Below are positions 57,525-64,000 of a DNA stretch of 64,000 nt, in pieces. This DNA comes from Eudorina sp. 2006-703-Eu-15 (Eukaryota; Chlorophyta; Chlorophyceae; Chlamydomonadales; Volvocaceae): NCBI GenBank assembly GCA_003117195.1, contig BDSI01000061.1, forward strand, positions 62,001 to 126,000, read 5' to 3'. The translations under genes and the position numbers were made by a program. Position 1 is the stretch's first letter. Every line of letters begins with the position of its first letter. The notes under the pieces were generated by a model. That model was not told the DNA's origin, searched no databases, and saw nothing but the letters and a program-made list of their open reading frames with translations.

Positions 57525-57560
<36 letters not shown>

Positions 57561-58906
57561 AGCGGCAGCTGAGTCCCAGCGCCCGGGGCGCCTGCCCCAG
57601 CCCCAGGCCCAGGCCCAGCGGTTGGATGCGGCCCAGATGGCGGTGGTGCTGTGGGCGGTGGCGCGACTGGGGCACCGGCCGCCGCGGGCCTGGGTGGCGG
57701 AGATGGCGAGGCTGGCGGCTGCTCGAGCGGAGGTGCGTGGGGGTTTGGGGCCGAAGGGTTGTCCGGGTGTGTGTGTCGGTGAGGGGGGTAAAGCAAAAAA
57801 GAAACCGGACCCAGAAACGAGGGGTTGGGGGTTGGGGCGGGCCGGAGGACTTGCCGCGCCTGCAGCTCCGCGCTGGGCGGTCGGGCTGTGGCGGCAGAAA
57901 TACATGAGATCCACGCGGGAAGTACGGCGTGAGCTGAGTCATCTACGGGAAAGACGCTGGTTTCGCTTTTTCTGGATCGGAGAAGGGAGGAACTGGGCTG
58001 GGCTGGGCTAGGCTAGGTATGGCTGGGCTGGGCTAGGAACCCCACCTGAGACTAATGCTCTCTGCGGCGCCCCTCACCGCCCGCCCGGCGGTGGACGTCG
58101 TCGCATCGCTGGAGATCCTGGCACAGTTTATTCTTCACCGGACCTTAGCTCTGGCAGCAGCTCAGTTTGAATATGTCGACCATATGTCCTATACCCTCCC
58201 CGCCCCGCCCCGCCACTCGCCTCCGCGCCCTGCCGTCCCCTCCCCGCCCCGCCCCGCCATTCGCCTCCGCGCCCTGCCCTCGCCTCCCCGGCTTCAGGAA
58301 TTTGGCCCCCGGGAGGCAGCCGCCACTATCCGGGCGCTCCAAGACCTAGAGGCATTAGTGTCGGCGTCTCCGTACCAGGCACGCCGTGCACATGTCGTAC
58401 AACACACCGCCGTCGGCGGCGGCGGTGGCGCCGCCGGCGCGGGCAGGGAGCGGAGCGGCAGCCGCGGCGTCACGTCCACATGTCCCATGGGACGCCTCAG
58501 GAACTCCCGGAGGGGCCGCAGGGTTGGCCGCGGCAGTAGCAGCAGCACAACCAAAGTGTACAGTACTATCGACGGCAGCATGATTAGCAGTAGCAGCAGC
58601 AGCAGCGGGAGCGGTGGCAGCCATGGCAGCAGCAGCGTGTGTGGGGAGGCGGTTTCGGAGCTGGTGGCAAGGCTGGCGGGGTTGCTGCCGGAGCGCAGCC
58701 TGTACGGCGCGTTGCGATCCGCGTCCCTCGCGCGCGGCGGAATGTCGTACGCAACGGTCGCGGATCATCTGCTAACGGACATGTACGGCATTAAGAGTCT
58801 GGGCCTTCTTCGGGACGGAGGGACAGATGCCGGACGGGCGGGGGGTGGGGGAGGGGCAGCAGCGGCAGCGGGGGCGGGAGGAAGCGGAGAAACCCAGTAT
58901 CTTTAG
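53941..58906 (+). CDS. Octotricopeptide-like (OPR) helical repeat protein
   Basis: Six exons close in phase to 1,019 residues: 53941-55095, 55378-55638, 56186-56314, 56566-57050, 57312-57732, 58298-58906. After a long Pro/Ala/Ser-rich N terminus, a conserved-looking entry segment (LLHAIRTAGDLDVLSPLLRN) leads into about 11 degenerate helical repeats of the form 'fspqelsnllWALArLgxRPxxxW', for example FSPQALSNSAWALARLGCRP, AELVNLLWALAVLRHRPTG, DVSSLCWSLAVLRVRPGLPL and FGPREISTLLYGIGRLG. This is the pattern of chlorophyte OPR and related FASTK/RAP-type proteins, which bind organellar RNAs. No RAP domain is visible; the C terminus is Ser/Gly-rich. A basic N terminus fits plastid or mitochondrial import, but the start is chosen only as the first ATG of the open frame. 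Confidence 0.7.
56028..56066 (+). repeat. Dispersed repeat, CAGCGGACCCCG family (short copy)
   Basis: GCTACAGCGGACCCCGCCGC, GGGTCATGACTCATGAGCGA and CAGGCGAGGC resemble the 46861 copy with an internal change; it lies in OPR-gene intron 2. Confidence 0.6.
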
Positions 58907-59190
58907 CAACGTTCGCAGCAAGGTGTGGACGAATGTACGGATGCTCGTACGGACTGGCATTGCCCTCCTTTCGGGGTAGTGGTTGATGGTTAATGGTTGA
59001 TGGGGCAGCTGAAATCTCGTCTGTGGATAATGCGGTTGTCTCTTTTCTTTCCATTCCTTCCCCTCTCTTTGTATCGCTCAGGTCATCTATTTAATATATC
59101 GTGCATCGTACGACAATAGTACGGCGTGACAGTAACAGATATGTTCTTATGTTTGGCAGGCGCCCAGAGCTGGAGGCAGGCGCCCGAGCT

Positions 59191-59232
59191 GTGTGTGTAT
59201 GTGTCTTACAAAACTGAGCCGCGAGAAGAGAA
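59191..59232. repeat. Element C end motif copy
   Basis: GTGTGTGTATGTGTCTTACA followed by AAACTGAGCCGCGAGAAGAG. Confidence 0.65.
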
Positions 59233-60685
59233 GTGTGCATGTGTCTGTGTGTGTGGCCTCCGAGGCCCCCCTGAGGGACGGACGGACATCAGCGGACATC
59301 AACAGGTGGTCACCTTGCTGTAAAATACCAGTTAGGCTGACGAGCGACTCAACAGACGTGGAGGGGCGCGAGGACCCGGAGGGGCGGCCGTGGAGGGGCT
59401 GCTGTGATGACGCGCGTGGGCAAGGAAGGAAGGGTGTTGAAGGGCAATTGGGGGGGGGTCGTTCCTGTGTCTCGGAGACCTCAAGTAATGTGCCGGAGAC
59501 AGTTGGGACGACGTCGAACTTTAGATCCGTCACTGCAGCTCACCAGCACGATAGGTCGATGGGTCGATGGCCGCATTCCGCAACGGTTCTTTTGTCGTGC
59601 GACGGCGGTTGCGTGCTTGCAACCTTGCATGGCGTGTCCATGGCGTGCATGTCGCCGGGCCAATGACCACTGCTCCCTCCCCGCCAAGTAGTGATTCGGC
59701 GGTCTGGCGAGGATCCCAGGAGAGGCAACCCGGGCGAACTGTTGTGGAGTTAGGAGTGCTTAGAACAATCAATAATGCAAAGGGGCGACCAGGGACGAGA
59801 CTGATTATTGCCATCGCTGCTATAGCCAGGGCGCTGGGCTTGCACGCTGGTCCTGCTTGGTCCGTTACTTTCTTCGCGGTTTCGAGGACAGGTCTGGGTA
59901 CTGGTACATTGTGGGGATGGTCGGAAATCCATCCGTTATGTCTTCGATGATTGTTGCGTTGTGCCGCGCGTGCTGAACAAGAGCAGCCGCAACCCCGATG
60001 TACAGCTAACGACTGCACTACGGCCCTGGCTACGGCTGCGGGGCACAGGTGGGGTGCTCGCTGTGCGGATGTGTGATTGTGTGTGTGTGGGTGGGTGGGG
60101 GGGGGGGGGGTAGTGGGCGGATGTGGGTGGGGGTGAACCTGGGTGAACCGGGACCGAACGCATTGTGCATGTGCACTGTGGGCCCCATAAACTTTCAGAA
60201 GTGTTAGTAATAATTCATGCCGTTTCATATACAACGGCCGTGCACACACGTTCAGATTCAGATAACGAAATACAAAGTTGACCCCATACCCAGACGGAAA
60301 CATACTTGCTAAAATATAGCGACGCGGTTGCCAGGGCAAGAATCCGACATTCAGCGGACATAGACAACAGTTCAGGTAGTAAAAATTCCCCAGTACCGAT
60401 ATTTTGAAAATAGTAACATCGGTTGCCACGTTGAATTGCACAGGCGTTAGCCAGTACAGATACAAGGTGTTGCGACACATGAAAATGTGGATAAGAATGG
60501 ATACGGTAACTATGGCCATGTGTTTGAAGTAATGGTAGTCCGCCAGTTTCTCATAATTGCGCAGTACACCGCAGGCCGGTGGTGCAGAAGTTTCGGTTGT
60601 AGAAAAAGCGGCCACAAGGTGCGCTCGGACCTAACGCCCGTACGGAAAGTGCGGGTGGACCACTCATTTCGCCTGTCCCGATTCC

Positions 60686-60691
60686 TATAAG
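60686..60691 (+). promoter_or_regulatory. Candidate TATA box of PSBS
   Basis: TATAAG lies 120 bases upstream of the PSBS ATG, in an AT-rich window. Spacing fits a TATA box and a leader of about 90 bases. Confidence 0.4.
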
Positions 60692-60805
60692 TATGCTATC
60701 CGACATTTGATAAATTACAAGTTTTCAATTTTGTTAATACAAAAGTAATCCGGTATATCATACGTTAGACTCTTTACATTTCGAGTTCATCTAACCACTT
60801 CGAAA

Positions 60806-62446
60806 ATGATGGCCCTGAAGTTTGCTCCCCTTCGCGCCGCTCCGCTGGTCGCTGGGCGCCGCCACACCGTTAAGATGCAAGCCGCTCAGACGAAGGTTGT
60901 GCCGAAGGTACGATAAGCACACTCTGTTAGTTAGTTCCTTCCGCGACGGTTCGCGTTCGCTACATCAATTCATGGTGCAGTATTCGCCATGACTGCTGCC
61001 ATTGCACCATAAAATGTAGTATCATTGTATGTATGGAACATTTTCCTGAACCTCTCGGCAAATTCGACTTTGCTGCGCAGCCGGTCAGCAAGACCGAGTC
61101 CCAGCGCTTCAAGCAGGCCACCGGGTTGCCGGCGCCGACCGTCAACGGCAAGGAGTTCCCCATCAAGCTGGGCTTCACCAAGACCAATGAGCTTTTCCTC
61201 GGTCGTCTGGCCATGCTGGGCTTCGCTTCTTCTCTCATCGGCGAGATCCTGACCGGCAAGGGCCCGCTGGCGCAGTTCGGTTACGAGGTCGGCCTCAACG
61301 GCATCGAGGTGGACGGGTTCATTGTGGGTCTCATCGCCTTCAACCTCATCGCCGCCGTACTGCCGACCAGTCAGACATTCGTGGAGGACGAGCAAGAGGT
61401 GCGTGAGGCCTTGCTTACGTAATGCCTGAGGATCGAGTGATGGTCGGGACAGGGAGCGAAGCCGGCACATGCCGTATCCGTTGTCGTACGATGTAAGGAC
61501 CTCACCCGTCGAGAACGATTGCGGCCCTTGCGCTAGCCCCCTCACACCTGACTTGCCACCCCATACTGTAATCCTGAACCATACTGTAACCCTGAACCAT
61601 ACTGTAACATACGGCGACCACCAAAAGAACTTCCGTCTGAATGCACCGCTGCCTGATGCACATACGCCGTCCCCGCCCGCTGCGGAATCGTAATTCATCC
61701 GTCGGTCTTTGGCCGCCGTTGGTTCAACTTCGTTGCATCGCAGGACATCGCCGATCGCCCGGCCGGCCCGCTCCAGGACCCGCGCATCACTCTGCTGGAC
61801 CCCAAGCGGTTCTTCGGCGTCACCGGCTTCGGCTTCACCAAGGAGAACGAGCTCTTCGTGGGGCGCATGGCCCAGCTGGGCTTCGCCTTCTCGCTGGTGG
61901 GCGAGGCCATCACGGGCAAGGGCGCCCTGGCGCAATTCGACATCGGTGAGTCGATCGCACGAGTGGTCGATCAACGTCGCGTGCTGCTTGATGAAAAGTA
62001 TGGTATGCGCCAGGGAGCAGGAAATAGTATGATATGAGCCAGGATTCAGGGAGCACTGCCTCTAGGTCGATTTGTAGTACGACACGACGTCAGATGTGAA
62101 TACGAACAGAATCGACCCTGTGTATGTCGTACGGCGTCGCTTGTACTGCACCTCGATCGGTCGCCATATACACCTTACGCGCGCATCCCCGATATGCACC
62201 TGCCTCTATGGGTTCTGTTTCCCATACCAATCGGTATCACCGGGGATAGCGTGTGCCGAGGAAGGAAGTACATGTTGCTGAAGTTGACATTCGCACCCGC
62301 TCTGTTGTATGTGCCTCTTACCCTGCCTTCACGCAGAGACTGGCCTGTCTCTGCGGGACACGGAGTTTGGCCTCATCGTCTTCATCCTCTTCCTGCTCTT
62401 TGCCGCGGTGAACGAGGGCAGCGGCAAGTTCGTCGACGACAAGTGA
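60806..62446 (+). CDS. PSBS: Photosystem II 22 kDa protein PSBS
   Basis: Four exons (60806-60907, 61081-61398, 61744-61945, 62337-62446) give 243 residues. The Ala/Arg/Lys-rich first exon (34 residues) is a chloroplast transit peptide. The mature part is the classic internal duplication of this LHC-superfamily member: LGFTKTNELFLGRLAMLGFA (about 64-83) and GFGFTKENELFVGRMAQLGF (about 168-187), each followed by GEILTGKGPLAQ or GEAITGKGALAQ and a second membrane helix, four in all. It ends GSGKFVDDK. PSBS sits in the thylakoid membrane and senses lumen acidification to trigger non-photochemical quenching; lumenal acidic residues are present in both halves (Glu110 and Asp112; Asp215 and Glu217). 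In Chlamydomonas PSBS is induced by high light and UV-B; no such element is identified here. Confidence 0.93.
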
Positions 62447-63628
62447 ATCATATTATTTCACAGCAGGCAGTTCAAATGCGAAGTTGTTCCAACCCGATCT
62501 TCTAACCAATGGATCGGTTAAGGATCAGGTTTCCGATTTTGTGTTTCACGACTCTGTTTTTGTAGATAGGATTGCAGTGGTGTACAGCATGTTATCGATT
62601 TTGTTTGCGGCTGAGTTTACAGCCTTCGTGAAGGGAATGTACAGTTTAGTGACTGTGAAACGAACCGCATATTGCTGGTTTCGATGCGAGAGCAACGTTC
62701 TAGAGTGAAAGTGAGAAATTACAGCACGTTGGGATGGAGAGGAAGTGAGTATTCCGCGCTTGAATTATTTTACCGCTACGGTATCGCACTTGACGGGCGA
62801 GTGATTGTATCTAGGAGTAACAACTCCCCCTCGATTTGAAAACGAACGGATACAGTCTTATCGATGTATGGCATTCATACACTCATTTGAGGCGAGCGTA
62901 GGGTGGAAGACGGAAATGTGATGTACGACAGGTTGTGAGGTGCGTGGGACACGCGATGTGGGAAATGCTCAAGTCCAACGGACAAACGTGTAACGATTAT
63001 CAAGTATTACTGTCAAAGTATTGCAGTGTCAATAAATAAATATCCATCCCATAGGACGCAGTGCCCCAGCAGCAACCTTGCGATGTGTATAGCTGGACAC
63101 GGACGTATGTAGGGCGGGTCGGGTCAGAACAGGGGAATGGCTACAAGGGATGGTTTGTGAGGATGCGCAAGGAGGGGCACGTGTACGCACGCCGTCACCC
63201 GCCATCGTGGAGCGCAGGGTCCATCATGGTAACGCAAAGAGAGAGACGTCTACAAGGCAGGGCACCTACCACAGTGCGTGGAGCACGCACTGGCTGAGTC
63301 ATTTCTACCTTTGCGAATAAATGAGATGCTGCACGTATGTACGTACCGCCGTGCGTCGGGTCGTTCGCCACCGCACCGCCGCTGCTGCGTCTCTGGCCGC
63401 ACGCCGCAACTTTCCTCCGCCATTTGTTTGGCCTCCAACAATACTCTCCCAGGTCGGTGCCAGCTTGAGTCAAGCCAAGGTCAAGCAACTGTCAGGGCGT
63501 CGTAATTTGTCGATTTTTTGGGCCAGGAGCAGGTTTTCCCATTTCGGTATCAGTCCTGTTATCGTAGACGTTCACGCCTATGTCACAACTCAGCAGACGT
63601 ACGTACGCGAGGGTGGCCGCGGGACGTT

Positions 63629-63727
63629 TTTTTTGGTTGGAAGGGTCCCGGGTGCGTCCCGACCCCCCCTACCATCCAATAGGGATACGTAGCTACGTAT
63701 AGCCACCTCGGACCCTTCCAACCGGAA
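63629..63727. other. Inverted repeat with internal palindrome
   Basis: GGTTGGAAGGGTCC (63635-63648) and GGACCCTTCCAACC (63710-63723) are perfect arms, extended by TTTTTT on the left and AAAAAA on the right, around about 60 bases that include TACGTAGCTACGTA. A second small inverted repeat, AATATTGACATTCGTCAATATT less its outer bases, follows at about 63743. The layout suggests a miniature inverted-repeat element or a folded transcript. Confidence 0.65.
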
Positions 63728-63825
63728 AAAATCTGGCCTGCGAATATTGACATTCGTCAATATTGCGGACGTTCAAGTGCTTTGCTGGGGAGGAACGGGT
63801 GGATTCGTCGAGGGTATGAATGAAT

Positions 63826-63880
63826 GAACGCTGCAGCGGACCCCGAAAGGATCAACGGTGTATACCAGGGCAGGCCCCAG
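63826..63880 (+). repeat. Dispersed repeat, CAGCGGACCCCG family
   Basis: GAATGAATGAACG runs into CTGCAGCGGACCCCGAAAGG and ATCAACGGTGTATACCAGGG, the closest relative of the copy at 49003. Confidence 0.75.
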
Positions 63881-64000
63881 GCAGCCCCCATCGACAAGGC
63901 GGCACGACACCTCCACGCCTCAACGCCGGGAATAACAAGTAGGGGGTCGGCTTCCTTGAAGCCGGAAAAGGGCGGGGCCCCCTACAATCCGTACAGGTCG

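Larger units (their letters stand above)
58907..60805. other. Intergenic region upstream of PSBS
   Basis: It contains a TGTAA poly(A) candidate (59319) for the OPR gene, an element C end (59191), GTGTGGGTGGG repeats (60078-60112) and an AT-rich 600-bp stretch before PSBS. A long minus-strand frame (60615-59530) is open, but I regard it as chance. Confidence 0.45.
62447..64000. other. PSBS 3' region and right-end intergenic DNA
   Basis: A TGTAA at 62989-62993 could be the PSBS poly(A) signal (3' untranslated region about 550 bases). No further gene is recognised; a short minus-strand frame at 63195-63488 has no motif. The end holds inverted repeats and a dispersed repeat. Confidence 0.5.

Noticed and set aside
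58037..58126. Extra exon of the OPR gene (frame reading PAVDVVASLEILAQF)
   Set aside because: No donor site in the right phase; direct splicing from 57732 to 58298 keeps phase and aligns the repeat.
59530..60615. 361-codon minus-strand ORF upstream of PSBS
   Set aside because: No domain or codon pattern like the real genes; its C-terminal part runs through simple GT/GGG repeats. Probably chance, though its length in AT-richer DNA is noted.
1..64000. tRNA, rRNA, CRISPR arrays or bacterial-style operons
   Set aside because: No T-loop-like clusters with matching arms, no rRNA signatures and no spaced direct repeats of CRISPR type; gene structure is clearly eukaryotic.

Overview
This window looks like nuclear DNA from a chlamydomonadalean (volvocine-type) green alga. 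The evidence is very GC-rich coding sequence with alanine, glycine and proline runs, many short canonical GT-AG introns, TGTAA-type poly(A) candidates, a chlorophyte-style PSBS gene, an octotricopeptide-like (OPR) repeat protein, and a huge two-domain nucleotidyl cyclase with an extracellular solute-binding-like domain, a kind known from Chlamydomonas and Volvox. I see no bacterial operons, rRNA, tRNA or CRISPR.

Layout: 1-12.4 kb is repeat-rich, with a decayed ORF, several minisatellites, a 1-kb GC-rich tandem array, a possible small minus-strand gene (about 4.0-4.5 kb), and an unusually regular heat-shock-element ladder at 6.5 kb. At 12.4-16.4 kb the 3' part of a minus-strand multi-pass membrane protein gene lies back to back with a plus-strand cyclase gene (18.6-34.6 kb). 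I resolved the cyclase into 15 exons whose phases all close to 2,249 residues; one donor site is non-canonical. Its introns carry several dispersed repeats that end in CA/GT microsatellites. At 34.6-42 kb I recognise no gene, only microsatellites, repeat copies and hairpins.

At 42.1-45.5 and 48.0-52.3 kb sit two tandem SYLF (Ysc84-type) genes with six exons each. All six exon lengths are identical, while the introns have diverged completely. At 53.9-58.9 kb lies a six-exon gene for a probably organellar helical-repeat protein with about 11 'LWALAxL' repeats. At 60.8-62.4 kb lies a four-exon PSBS gene (photoprotective photosystem II protein). The right end is repeat-bearing intergenic DNA.

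The genes have no obvious shared pathway: receptor-like cyclic nucleotide signalling, lipid/membrane-associated SYLF proteins, organelle RNA biology and photoprotection. The more novel signals are the split catalytic site of the cyclase, the HSE ladder, the families of short retroelement-like repeats whose ends are microsatellites, and a short motif recurring just upstream of 3' splice sites in three unrelated genes. Exon models are read by eye from splice sites, reading phase and protein resemblance; there is no transcript evidence.
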